From JBMOKU01 sp049324315 (GTDB lineage: Bacteria; Bacillota; Clostridia; Peptostreptococcales; Thermotaleaceae), in assembly GCA_049324315.1 (NCBI GenBank), contig JBMOKU010000025.1, positions 41,890 through 105,889 on the forward strand: a DNA stretch of 64,000 nucleotides, given 5' to 3'. Made by a program: the position numbers and the translations under genes. Shown here piece by piece: positions 1 through 7,026 of the stretch. The notes below the pieces were generated by a model. That model ran no database searches and had not been told where the DNA came from. It saw only the letters and a program-made list of their open reading frames with translations. Every line of letters starts with the position of its first letter. Within the stretch, counting starts at the first letter, position 1.

Positions 1-828
1 GATGGTTCCATGAATGGCAAGGTAGCAGCGGATTCTGCCAATGTTCTGACGAATACTGCCCTTGCAGGTACTACAGCAGCTACAGACACCCTGGATGTTC
101 TCACTGATGATAACGGTGACAACCTTGGTATCGAAGACGGTGATACCATCAAAGTATCCTGGGCAGTAAATGGGGAATTGAAAACAGCTTCTGTAAGTGT
201 AACGGCTGGTACAACAACCCTTTCAGATCTTTTGAATGCTGCTTCCGCCGATGGAACCGGTGCCGTAGCCAGTGGTGATGTTACAGTGACTGCAACTACT
301 GCTGGGTATGCAGGAGCTGTGGGAGGATTAACCTTTGAAGTGACAAGTTCTGATGGTAAGGTTAAAACTGAAGCTTCCAATATTCTTTCTTCATTCAAAG
401 AGACTACTGCAGCAAAAGAAGCGAAGGCGGTTGATGGCAGTGCTACGCTGCAGATAGGTGCCAATGCAGGCCAGACCATGAAGGTTAATATAGGAGATAT
501 GGGTGCTGATGCGCTCGGTATTAAAAATTTAGACGCGTCAACCCAGGATGGTGCAAGTGTTGCCATTTCCGTAATCGATGAAGCTACCAGAAAGGTATCT
601 TCACAGCGTTCCAATCTTGGTGCCGTACAGAACCGTCTTGAACATACTATAAACAATCTGGATACGGCCTCAGAAAATTTGAGCTCCGCACAATCTCAGA
701 TTGCAGATGTTGATATGGCTGCTGAAATGATGACATACTCTAAAAATAGTGTTCTGCAACAGGCAGCTCAGTCAATGCTTGCACAGGCAAATCAACAGCC
801 TCAACAGGTATTATCCCTGCTTCAGTAA
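1..828 (+). CDS. Flagellin, 3' part (start lies before the window)
   Basis: The reading frame is open from base 1, so the N-terminal D0/D1 region lies outside the window. The visible part begins with a variable, Thr/Ala/Gly/Asp-rich central region of about 170 residues, the surface-exposed D2/D3 part. It then passes into the conserved C-terminal helical domain, with features such as SQRSNLGAVQNRLEHTI and ANQQPQQVLSLLQ at the very end, typical of FliC-type flagellin. The protein is exported by the flagellar type III system and polymerises into the filament. A strong terminator follows at once and fliS, its export chaperone, comes next. The product call is very secure. Whether it is the main or a minor flagellin cannot be told. 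Confidence 0.95.
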   Translation, partial: DGSMNGKVAADSANVLTNTALAGTTAATDTLDVLTDDNGDNLGIEDGDTIKVSWAVNGELKTASVSVTAGTTTLSDLLNAASADGTGAVASGDVTVTATTAGYAGAVGGLTFEVTSSDGKVKTEASNILSSFKETTAAKEAKAVDGSATLQIGANAGQTMKVNIGDMGADALGIKNLDASTQDGASVAISVIDEATRKVSSQRSNLGAVQNRLEHTINNLDTASENLSSAQSQIADVDMAAEMMTYSKNSVLQQAAQSMLAQANQQPQQVLSLLQ

Positions 829-848
829 TATTACACAGAAACCCATGA

Positions 849-883
849 GGAAAAAGGGCCTTAGATTCCTAAGGTCTTTTTCC
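849..883 (+). terminator. Terminator after flagellin
   Basis: Inverted repeat: GGAAAAAG and CCTTAG on the left pair with CTAAGG and CTTTTTCC on the right around a short loop. It lies about 20 bases after the flagellin stop and before the fliS ribosome site. It probably limits read-through from the highly expressed flagellin gene into fliS. Confidence 0.75.
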
Positions 884-933
884 ATATAGAAGAGATTTGA
901 GCAGAACTATTTTCATGTTAGGAGGAACTTCTA

Positions 934-1338
934 ATGTCGCTAAATATGCCATATAAAAAGTATATAGAAAACTCAATATTGACTTCAAATCCTGAGGAAT
1001 TAACGCTCATGTTATATAATGGGCTGATTAAATTTATAACCCAGGCCCAACTTGCCATAGAAGAACAGGATATGGAAAAAGCCCATAACTGTATCATTAG
1101 GGCAAAAAAAATACTTTTTACGTTTGAAAATACTCTCGATATGAAATACGAGGTTTCTAAAGATATATTGCCAATATATGAATATATGTGTAAACGACTG
1201 ACGGATGCAAATGTTAAAAAAGATAAGAACATTCTAACGGAAATCCTGTATTTTGCAAAAGAACTGCGGGATACTTGGTCTGAAGTCATGAGAATTGCCG
1301 GTCATCAGGGTAGGGTTCCCCAAAAAGATAGGGGGTGA
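934..1338 (+). CDS. fliS: Flagellar export chaperone FliS
   Basis: 134 residues, the normal FliS length. It opens with the family pattern of an N-terminal Tyr-rich segment (PYKKYIENSILTSNPEELTL) and is otherwise all-helical, with LMLYNGLIKFI and an amphipathic C-terminal helix. FliS binds the C-terminal D0 helix of flagellin in the cytoplasm, prevents early polymerisation and delivers it for export. An AGGAGG-type ribosome site lies 7 bases before the ATG. It follows the flagellin gene, as in most Clostridia. No FliD is visible downstream; the next gene is on the opposite strand. Confidence 0.92.
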   Translation: MSLNMPYKKYIENSILTSNPEELTLMLYNGLIKFITQAQLAIEEQDMEKAHNCIIRAKKILFTFENTLDMKYEVSKDILPIYEYMCKRLTDANVKKDKNILTEILYFAKELRDTWSEVMRIAGHQGRVPQKDRG

Positions 1339-1537
1339 AAATCTCTGCAGTGTACAGGTTTTTGAGATTATAAATGTCTCATTTAAGTTTGTATACATAT
1401 ACTTTATAGAATTTGACTTGATCTGGTTACTGATACGTAGAATATCTAAAAGTTTAGTTAGCGGTGAAAGAAAACTTCCTCAATCCATCACTTTACACTG
1501 CAATAGCTTGTGCAAAACTTTTGTGGATAATATAACT

Positions 1538-1571
1538 GTAGAGGCGAACAGTGTTCGCCTGCTTTGTTCTA
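1538..1571. repeat. Short palindromic intergenic repeat, GTAGGG family
   Basis: Contains the near-perfect palindrome AGGCGAACAGTGTTCGCCT. A diverged copy sharing about 34 bases lies at 29298-29331. Both copies sit just past the 3' end of a minus-strand gene. They belong to a loose family of GTAGGG-led hairpins found elsewhere in this window (17110, 20385, 50848, 50944). Confidence 0.6.
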
Positions 1572-1574
1572 TTT

Positions 1575-2561
1575 TTACATATTGTCATTCAAGAAAGCTC
1601 CGATCTTTCCCAGATACTCTTCCGGGTACATCTTCAAGCTTCCAATATGCTCCGCTTTTTCCGTAAACCATATGGATGCATGAGAATGATTCTGAAGGGA
1701 TTGATAAATTGCTTCTGAATTTGTATAAGAAATAAATTTGTCATTCTTGCTGTGGATAAGGAAAATTGGTTTTTTAGCAATATTCTTTACGGTACTCATT
1801 GGAGAAACTTGACTTATGTTTAGATCATACAGTTCAGCGATCCTAATGATCGCATAGCTTTTAAAAGGAAAATAACGGATGATGGAACAGTAGGCCGGAC
1901 CCCCATAATTGGTTAATACAGTATCTAAGTTATTTGATATATTGTTTATATCCTGGGCAATAAAAAGCTTCAAATCTCTAATGGGACTATCGGCAATTAA
2001 GGCATTAACCCTTTCGTCTTCCCCAGCAGCTTCTATTGCAGTAATTGCTCCCATAGAAAAGCCGAGAAGTGCGATTTTTTCCCCTTCCTTACCCCGCTGC
2101 TTTAGATAGTCTATCGCCCCTAATACATCATATTTTTCATAATATCCAAAAGAAATCAGGTCTCCTTCCGATTGTCCATGTCCTCTCAGATCAAATGCAA
2201 GCACGTTATATCCCCGAGGTATTAAGTATTTGACCAACATTTTTGTTCGCCCGTCCATGAGTCTATCCTCATCAAACCCGTGAATGGCAATGACTGTTTT
2301 ATTGCTGGAAGGGTTTGTAGAAAAAAAGATACCCTTTAAAGTTACGTTCCCTTCTCTGCTTTTAAATGTGACTTCTTCATAGTCGAAACCTTTGATATCC
2401 GAAAGCTTCTCTATGGGCTTCTCATTTTTTCTATGAATAAATAAATTGCTTGTTTCATAGTATATAAAGGTCATACCCACAACAGAAATTAACGAAAATA
2501 ATAATAACAGCTTTAAGATGGCTTGCATAAAATGATACTGTCTACTGCGGTTATCCTCCAT
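1575..2561 (-). CDS. Membrane-anchored alpha/beta hydrolase
   Basis: About 328 residues. One N-terminal hydrophobic helix (residues ~10-35) probably anchors it, with the hydrolase domain outside the membrane. Catalytic features of a serine hydrolase are visible: the nucleophile elbow GFSMG, an oxyanion-type HGFDEDR early strand, an acid in IHSKNDKF, and the final His in TEKAEHIGS. It resembles the YqkD/BAAT-like S9 hydrolase group; the substrate cannot be deduced. I prefer the ATG giving MEDNRS, because GGGGAG lies 8-9 bases upstream. An upstream in-frame ATG at 2588 has no ribosome site. It converges on fliS and faces away from the riboswitch operon. Confidence 0.8.
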   Translation of the reverse strand: MEDNRSRQYHFMQAILKLLLLFSLISVVGMTFIYYETSNLFIHRKNEKPIEKLSDIKGFDYEEVTFKSREGNVTLKGIFFSTNPSSNKTVIAIHGFDEDRLMDGRTKMLVKYLIPRGYNVLAFDLRGHGQSEGDLISFGYYEKYDVLGAIDYLKQRGKEGEKIALLGFSMGAITAIEAAGEDERVNALIADSPIRDLKLFIAQDINNISNNLDTVLTNYGGPAYCSIIRYFPFKSYAIIRIAELYDLNISQVSPMSTVKNIAKKPIFLIHSKNDKFISYTNSEAIYQSLQNHSHASIWFTEKAEHIGSLKMYPEEYLGKIGAFLNDNM

Positions 2562-2685
2562 TGCGGCTCGCTCCCCAATATCGCTCATTTTATTCTGCAG
2601 TAAATTCCAACAATAGTTTTCTCCATATATAAACTGCTTATCCTATAAGATGTCTTTGCAAATGTTACCAATAGTGCATACATCA

Positions 2686-2714
2686 TTGTCTTACCTAAAC
2701 TTCTGTGATATACT
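2686..2714 (+). promoter_or_regulatory. Sigma-A promoter of the queuosine operon
   Basis: TTGTCT, then a 17-base spacer, then TATACT, with an extended TGA just before the -10. It lies about 20 bases upstream of the preQ1 aptamer, so transcription would start just ahead of the aptamer. Confidence 0.6.
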
Positions 2715-2734
2715 GTTTTAGGAAAATTAATAAA

Positions 2735-2772
2735 GACAGTTCGTAACCATCCTGTCTATAAACAAAACTAGG
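2735..2772 (+). promoter_or_regulatory. PreQ1-I riboswitch aptamer
   Basis: Matches the small class I preQ1 layout. P1 is GACAG paired with CTGTC. The loop starts with TTCGTAACC and carries the ATCC segment. The A-rich tail TATAAACAAAACTAGGA can fold back onto the P1 groove and pair with the loop. The terminator immediately after it, and the queuosine genes downstream, fit transcriptional control by 7-aminomethyl-7-deazaguanine. The match was made by eye; the structure was not computed. Confidence 0.8.
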
Positions 2773-2775
2773 ACG

Positions 2776-2800
2776 AACTACCGTGCTTGGTAGTTTTTTT
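2776..2800 (+). terminator. Riboswitch expression-platform terminator
   Basis: AACTACC pairs with GGTAGTT around a 6-base loop, followed by a run of seven T. The aptamer tail (TATAAACAAAACTA) is also complementary to TAGTTTTTTTGTTTATA just past the terminator. This offers a competing antiterminator fold when preQ1 is absent. Confidence 0.75.
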
Positions 2801-2846
2801 GTTTATAGGGCGGTTATGCCCTTTTTTTTGTGTGCAAAATGGCTTG

Positions 2847-2920
2847 CGCAGGACATGGGGACAGTCCCTCAGTCACGCCAAAAGCGGGCGTGACAGTAGG
2901 TACAGTCCCCATGTCCTGCA
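2847..2920. repeat. REP-like GGGGAC hairpin in the que leader
   Basis: A perfect 14-base arm GCAGGACATGGGGA pairs with its complement ending at 2920. The two arms continue pairing imperfectly through CAGTCCCTCAGTCACGCC. It lies in the transcribed leader between the riboswitch and the first start codon. Related GGGGAC hairpins lie at 20459, 44371 and 46708. Confidence 0.75.
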
Positions 2921-2943
2921 AAGTCACATGAGGAGGACACAAC

Positions 2944-3945
2944 GTGAAACAAATCGGATTAACCACCACGGTGCCGATAGAGGTACTTTTAGCCGCGGGA
3001 TATCAGCCTGTGGATTTAAATAATATATTTATTACTTCAGACGACTATGGAAAATATATTGAAATTGCGGAGAGAGATGGATTTCCAAAGAGCCTTTGTG
3101 CATGGATCAAGGGAATATACGGTGTGTGTATGACAAAGGGTATTCAAGAAATCGTAGGTGTGATGGAAGGCGATTGTTCCAATACAAAGACTTTGATTGA
3201 GGTATTGGCTTCCAAAGGCATCAAGGTATATTCTTTTTCTTATCCTCACAGTCGCCAATTGGAGGCTGTGAAGGCAGAAATCGATAAGTTTATGAATCTG
3301 TTTGGTGTTCAGCGTGAAGAAGTAGAGAATATGCGACTGCGATTGAACAGAATCCGCAGTCTGGGTAAGGAAATTGACCGACTTGCCTGCGAAGAATGGA
3401 AGGCTACGGGCTTTGAGAATCACTTGATTCAGGTTAGCTTCAGCGACTGCAATGGTGATATTGAAGACTTCGAAAAAGATCTTACAATGAAAGTAGATGA
3501 GGTACGCTTAAGAAAGCCGGATAAAAAAGAGCTTCGTTTAGGATATATGGGCGTTCCACCAATGACGGGAGATCTATATGACTTTGTAGAGGGGTTTCAT
3601 GGCCGTATCCTATATAATGAGGTACAAAGAGAGTTCGCTTTTCCCCGGGCAGACAAAGCCTGCAGCATTTATGAACAATACCGTGATTATACCTATCCCT
3701 ATGATATTCATTTCCGATTGCATGAAGTGAAAAGGCAGATCAAGGAGAGACGGTTGGATGGCATAATCCATTATACCCAGGCCTTTTGCTATAGGGCTGT
3801 GGAAGATATCTTGATAAAACAAGAATTGGACATACCGATTTTACATATTGAAGGGGATAAGGTCAATTGTTTGGATGCCAGAACAAAGCTGAGGCTGGAA
3901 GCTTTTTTAGATATGCTGCGGGATCGAAAGGAGATATTCCAATGA
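2944..3945 (+). CDS. 2-hydroxyacyl-CoA dehydratase/BcrC-type Fe-S component in queuosine operon
   Basis: 333 residues, shorter than typical HgdA/HgdB or BcrB/C subunits (about 380-430). It belongs to the 2-hydroxyglutaryl-CoA dehydratase D-component superfamily. Three cysteines lie where the family binds its [4Fe-4S] cluster: Cys52 (PKSLCAWIKG), Cys78 (VMEGDCSNTK) and Cys282 (HYTQAFCYRA). Known members receive low-potential electrons from an ATP-driven activator and carry out difficult reductions or dehydrations. The GTG start has AGGAGG 8 bases ahead. It is the first gene after a preQ1 riboswitch and overlaps its activator by 4 bases, with queD and queE just behind. A CoA-ester substrate is therefore doubtful. 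I infer a deazapurine-related reduction, but the reaction is unknown. Confidence 0.8.
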   Translation: MKQIGLTTTVPIEVLLAAGYQPVDLNNIFITSDDYGKYIEIAERDGFPKSLCAWIKGIYGVCMTKGIQEIVGVMEGDCSNTKTLIEVLASKGIKVYSFSYPHSRQLEAVKAEIDKFMNLFGVQREEVENMRLRLNRIRSLGKEIDRLACEEWKATGFENHLIQVSFSDCNGDIEDFEKDLTMKVDEVRLRKPDKKELRLGYMGVPPMTGDLYDFVEGFHGRILYNEVQREFAFPRADKACSIYEQYRDYTYPYDIHFRLHEVKRQIKERRLDGIIHYTQAFCYRAVEDILIKQELDIPILHIEGDKVNCLDARTKLRLEAFLDMLRDRKEIFQ

Positions 3946-4727
3946 AGATATTAGGAATCGATTTGGGCAGTAGAGCCGTCAAGCTGGTTTGTATGGAAGA
4001 TGGCAGGATTACCGGAAAACAGCTGGTGAGTACCATGTCCTTTTACAGAGACTACTGCAGCTATGACGGAAAACTGCGGGTAGATTTAGAAAAGCTCCAT
4101 ATGGGAAAGATTGACGTAGGTATTTCTACAGGCTATGGTAGAAACAATACGGATTTAGACATGTTTATACCCATCAACGAAATTAAAGCCCATGCCTACG
4201 GTGCTTTTTACCAGACCGGTTTACAGGACTTCGTCCTCTTAGATGTGGGAGGGCAGGATGTCAAGGTTATTAAGGTAGAAAAGGGCATGATTACTGACTT
4301 GGAGCTTAATGAAAAGTGTGCGGCATCCTGTGGGCGGTATCTGGAGAATATGGCCAATGTATTGGAGATATCCATGGACGAGATGTCTCGCCATGTGGAA
4401 GATCCCATAGAACTCAATACTACCTGCGCCGTATTTTCAGAATCTGAGCTTATCGGGAAAATTGCCGAAGGAGTGGAACTGAAGCATCTATGTGCAGGGG
4501 TAAATTACTCGTTATATAAGCGGCTGCAGCCCTTGCTAAGCAATTTTAAAAGCAGAAAGCTGATACTCTCAGGAGGTGTAGCCAAGCATCAGGCTATACA
4601 GATATATTTGCAAAAGGATTATGATGAAGTACTGCCATTAGATGATCCCCAGTTCAACGGAGCCATCGGGTGCTGTTACTATGGTTATAGGTATAAAAAG
4701 AAAATGAATGGGATATGCAGTGAATGA
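3942..4727 (+). CDS. ATP-dependent activator of the dehydratase-like protein (HgdC/archerase type)
   Basis: 261 residues, matching the family. ASKHA-fold ATPase motifs are visible: GIDLGSRAVKLV at the N terminus, DVGGQDVKVIKV in the middle, and LSGGVAKHQA near the C terminus. Cys126 (NEKCAASCGR) and Cys162 (NTTCAVFSE) match the two cysteines per monomer that hold one [4Fe-4S] cluster at the dimer interface in HgdC. Such proteins use ATP hydrolysis to push single electrons to a very low potential onto the partner. The ATG overlaps the partner's TGA (ATGA), so translation is probably coupled. A longer in-frame upstream ATG inside the previous gene is unlikely. Confidence 0.85.
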   Translation: MKILGIDLGSRAVKLVCMEDGRITGKQLVSTMSFYRDYCSYDGKLRVDLEKLHMGKIDVGISTGYGRNNTDLDMFIPINEIKAHAYGAFYQTGLQDFVLLDVGGQDVKVIKVEKGMITDLELNEKCAASCGRYLENMANVLEISMDEMSRHVEDPIELNTTCAVFSESELIGKIAEGVELKHLCAGVNYSLYKRLQPLLSNFKSRKLILSGGVAKHQAIQIYLQKDYDEVLPLDDPQFNGAIGCCYYGYRYKKKMNGICSE

Positions 4728-4750
4728 TTCAATCATAGGAGGAAAAATAC

Positions 4751-5170
4751 ATGTATATTTTGAAGACAAAACACAGCTTTGACAGCGCCCATTTCCTCAG
4801 CGGCTATAAGGGCAAATGTGCCAATATTCATGGACATCGGTGGGAAGTTGAAATAGAAGTACAATCCATGGACCTGGTTAATGGAGGACAATGTGACGGT
4901 ATGATTGTAGATTTCAGCGACTTGAAGGGAGATCTCAGGGAAGTTGTCGATCACTTGGATCATGCTTTGATTGTACAAGAGGGTACCATGCGGAAAGAAA
5001 CCCTGGAGCATCTATTGTTTGATGGTTTTAAAGTGATTTCTCTTCCCTTCAGACCTACTGCGGAAAATCTGGCCTATTATTTCTTTCAGCGAATATTGGA
5101 AAGAGGTTATGATGTAAAAAAAGTAACGGTCTATGAAACTCCTACCAACGCTGCGGTTTATGAAAGGTAG
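4751..5170 (+). CDS. queD: 6-carboxy-5,6,7,8-tetrahydropterin synthase
   Basis: 139 residues. Zinc ligands of the PTPS/QueD fold are visible: His in FDSAHFLSG and the HGH of CANIHGHRW. The catalytic Cys (GKCANIHGH) and the DHLDH motif follow, and the pterin-binding Glu lies in VTVYETPTNAA. It converts 7,8-dihydroneopterin triphosphate to 6-carboxytetrahydropterin, the second step towards preQ0. A GGAGG site precedes the ATG. It lies 23 bases after the activator gene and 12 bases before queE, clearly one operon. Confidence 0.95.
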   Translation: MYILKTKHSFDSAHFLSGYKGKCANIHGHRWEVEIEVQSMDLVNGGQCDGMIVDFSDLKGDLREVVDHLDHALIVQEGTMRKETLEHLLFDGFKVISLPFRPTAENLAYYFFQRILERGYDVKKVTVYETPTNAAVYER

Positions 5171-5182
5171 GAGGATGCAGAT

Positions 5183-5851
5183 ATGGCATATAAAGTAGTT
5201 GAGAAGTTTGTCAGTATTAATGGCGAAGGTCCATCATCGGGGAAACTGGCTGTTTTTATACGGTTTGCAGGGTGCAATCTGGATTGCAGCTACTGCGATA
5301 CAAGATGGGCCAATCAGGAGGATGCTGATTTTCAGTGGATGGCGGCAGAGGAGATCTATGAATATATTCATTCAACGGGAATCCGATATGTCACACTGAC
5401 GGGCGGAGAACCCCTGCAGCAGCGGGAGGTTTTGACCTTGTTGAAGATCCTGTCTTCTGATGCAAGGCTATCTGTGGAGATTGAAACCAATGGAAGTGTA
5501 GACCTGGAACCTTTCTGCTGTATCGAAAATAACCCTCCAAGGTTTATCATGGATTACAAACTAGGCTCCAGCGGTATGGAAGACAGGATGCAGGTTAAGA
5601 ACTTTCAGTATCTGACAGAAAAAGACACGGTGAAGTTTGTGATAGGGAGCCTGGAGGATTTAGGCCGGACAAAGGAGATCATAGGGAGATTTGATTTATC
5701 CGGACGAACAAAGGTATATATCAGCCCTGTCTTTGGTGAAATAAATATGGAAGAAATCGTGGCATTTATGAAAGAACACTTGATGAATGATGTGACCCTG
5801 CAGGTGCAGCTTCATAAGATCATATGGCATCCTGAGCGGAGAGGTATCTAA
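5183..5851 (+). CDS. queE: 7-carboxy-7-deazaguanine synthase (radical SAM)
   Basis: 222 residues. The radical SAM cluster motif CNLDCSYC gives CxxxCxxC, the usual radical SAM spacing. It is preceded by the QueE signature SINGEGPSSGKLAVFIRFAG and followed by TLTGGEPLQQ. It rearranges 6-carboxytetrahydropterin to 7-carboxy-7-deazaguanine with SAM and Mg2+. It is the third dedicated queuosine gene of the riboswitch operon. The C-terminal QLHKIIWHPERRG is the usual end of the family. Confidence 0.95.
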   Translation: MAYKVVEKFVSINGEGPSSGKLAVFIRFAGCNLDCSYCDTRWANQEDADFQWMAAEEIYEYIHSTGIRYVTLTGGEPLQQREVLTLLKILSSDARLSVEIETNGSVDLEPFCCIENNPPRFIMDYKLGSSGMEDRMQVKNFQYLTEKDTVKFVIGSLEDLGRTKEIIGRFDLSGRTKVYISPVFGEINMEEIVAFMKEHLMNDVTLQVQLHKIIWHPERRGI

Positions 5852-5852
5852 A

Positions 5853-5945
5853 TACGGTACGCGGTTCACGGTCCACGTTGTTCGATATCTGAGTCGATCT
5901 TTAAGTTTTTTTCATGTACCGTGTATCGTGCACCGTGTATCGATG
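5853..5945. repeat. Imperfect palindrome of ACGGT/CACGG units
   Basis: Between queE and queC. GGTACGCGGTTCACGGT on the left is close to the reverse complement of ACCGTGTATCGTGCACC on the right. The right arm itself is a near-duplicate of ACCGTGTATCG. It is GC-richer than its surroundings. It could weaken co-transcription of queC, which has its own AT-rich stretch and ribosome site after it. Confidence 0.55.
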
Positions 5946-6034
5946 TATATAAACGAAATTTTATTAAGCATAAGACTTTTTTAATATTTGTTAAGCCTTA
6001 GAGTTGATTATCAATAGAAGGTTGGTGGGAGAAA

Positions 6035-6694
6035 ATGAATCATGAAAAAGCAGTCGTTGTATTTAGCGGAGGGCAGGATAGTACCACTTGTCTGTTTTGG
6101 GCAAAAAAACAGTTCAAGGAAGTGATCGCAGTATCCTTTGACTATAATCAAAAGCATAGGCTGGAATTGGAATGTGCCGGAAGCATCTGTAAAAAGTATG
6201 GATTTGAGCATCATGTATTAGATCTGAATCTTCTTAATCAGTTAGCTCCCAATTCCTTAACAAGGACAGACATCCCGGTGGATCGGGAAGCACCCAAGGA
6301 GGGACTGCCTAATTCTTTTGTAGATGGCAGAAATCTGCTGTTCCTTTCCTTTGCAGCTATATTTGCAAAGCAAAGGGGTATTCAGCATATCGTTACAGGG
6401 GTTTCACAGAGTGATTTCAGCGGTTATCCGGACTGTAGGGATGTCTTCATCAAATCCTTAAATGTAACACTGAACTTGGCTATGGATTACCAATTTGTCA
6501 TCCATACGCCGTTGATGTGGATCGATAAAGGAGACACGTGGAAAATGGCTGATGATTTAGGCGTACTGAATATCGTAAGGGAAGAAACTTTGACCTGCTA
6601 TAACGGTGTGATCGGAGATGGTTGTGGGGAATGCCCTGCATGTGTTTTAAGAAGAAATGGCTATGATATGTTTGTGAACTACCACCACTTATAG
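6035..6694 (+). CDS. queC: 7-cyano-7-deazaguanine synthase
   Basis: 219 residues. The PP-loop ATP pyrophosphatase motif SGGQDSTT lies at residues ~10-17. The zinc site is a Cys cluster near the C terminus (CYNGVIGDGCGECPACVLR). It converts 7-carboxy-7-deazaguanine to preQ0 in two ATP-dependent steps. It is separated from queE by 183 bases containing a palindromic repeat. The last codons (YHHL) overlap the hairpin end of the IS remnant, so the original C-terminus may have been altered by that insertion. A ribosome site (GGTGGGAG) precedes the ATG. Confidence 0.95.
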   Translation: MNHEKAVVVFSGGQDSTTCLFWAKKQFKEVIAVSFDYNQKHRLELECAGSICKKYGFEHHVLDLNLLNQLAPNSLTRTDIPVDREAPKEGLPNSFVDGRNLLFLSFAAIFAKQRGIQHIVTGVSQSDFSGYPDCRDVFIKSLNVTLNLAMDYQFVIHTPLMWIDKGDTWKMADDLGVLNIVREETLTCYNGVIGDGCGECPACVLRRNGYDMFVNYHHL

Positions 6695-6996
6695 AAGTGG
6701 ATGGCTTCCTGTTTCCACGAGTTCGTAACCTACACTCTCCACAGGCGTGACTTCGGGTAGTTCCTACCCTAGATACCGCTTTTAGCGTATCTTTATTACC
6801 TTGGATATTTTACGCATGGAAGGCAAACATTCATCGCTTGGTTTTCGCATTCAGAACATTCCGGTTTCTCCATGCAACCCTATATATCCAGTTGTCAAAG
6901 ATCTGTATGCGTTTATTATATCATAAAATAATTACATTGAGTAATCATTTCATGACTGCTATCCATCTCCACCCTATAGAGGATGGAGACTTTCGC
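6681..6996 (-). mobile_element. Decayed or non-autonomous IS200/IS605-type element
   Basis: The ~315-base segment has a hairpin at each end: CCACTT/AAGTGG at 6685-6700, and TCTCCA/TGGAGA at 6966-6989 around CCCTATAGAGGA. On the minus strand a 21-residue frame (6689-6754, EVTPVESVGYELVETGSHPLL) followed by TAA resembles the C-terminal end of TnpB proteins. Stops interrupt that frame further upstream. Two internal hairpins (GATACC/GGTATC at 6770-6790 and GGGTAG/CTACCC at 6755-6769) recall the structured 3' end of tnpB transcripts. I read this as a deletion derivative lacking tnpA and most of tnpB. The family call is from memory. Confidence 0.5.
6796..6873 (-). CDS. Possible Cys4 micropeptide inside the IS remnant
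   Basis: A 25-residue frame starting at ATG 6873 with two CxxC pairs (ECSEC and VCLPC, 8 residues apart), ending in a TAA. The four-cysteine pattern suggests a zinc knuckle or a remnant of a zinc-ribbon protein. The ribosome site is weak. It could equally be a chance frame inside a structured RNA. Confidence 0.25.
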   Translation of the reverse strand: MEKPECSECENQAMNVCLPCVKYPR

Positions 6997-7026
6997 AAAA
7001 TATGTTAAAATAAAGATCAGTTTTAT

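Noticed and set aside
1295..1666. Plus-strand frame of 123 codons after fliS
   Set aside because: It overlaps the fliS end and the 3' end of the hydrolase gene, has no ribosome site, and its product is low-complexity with no recognisable features.
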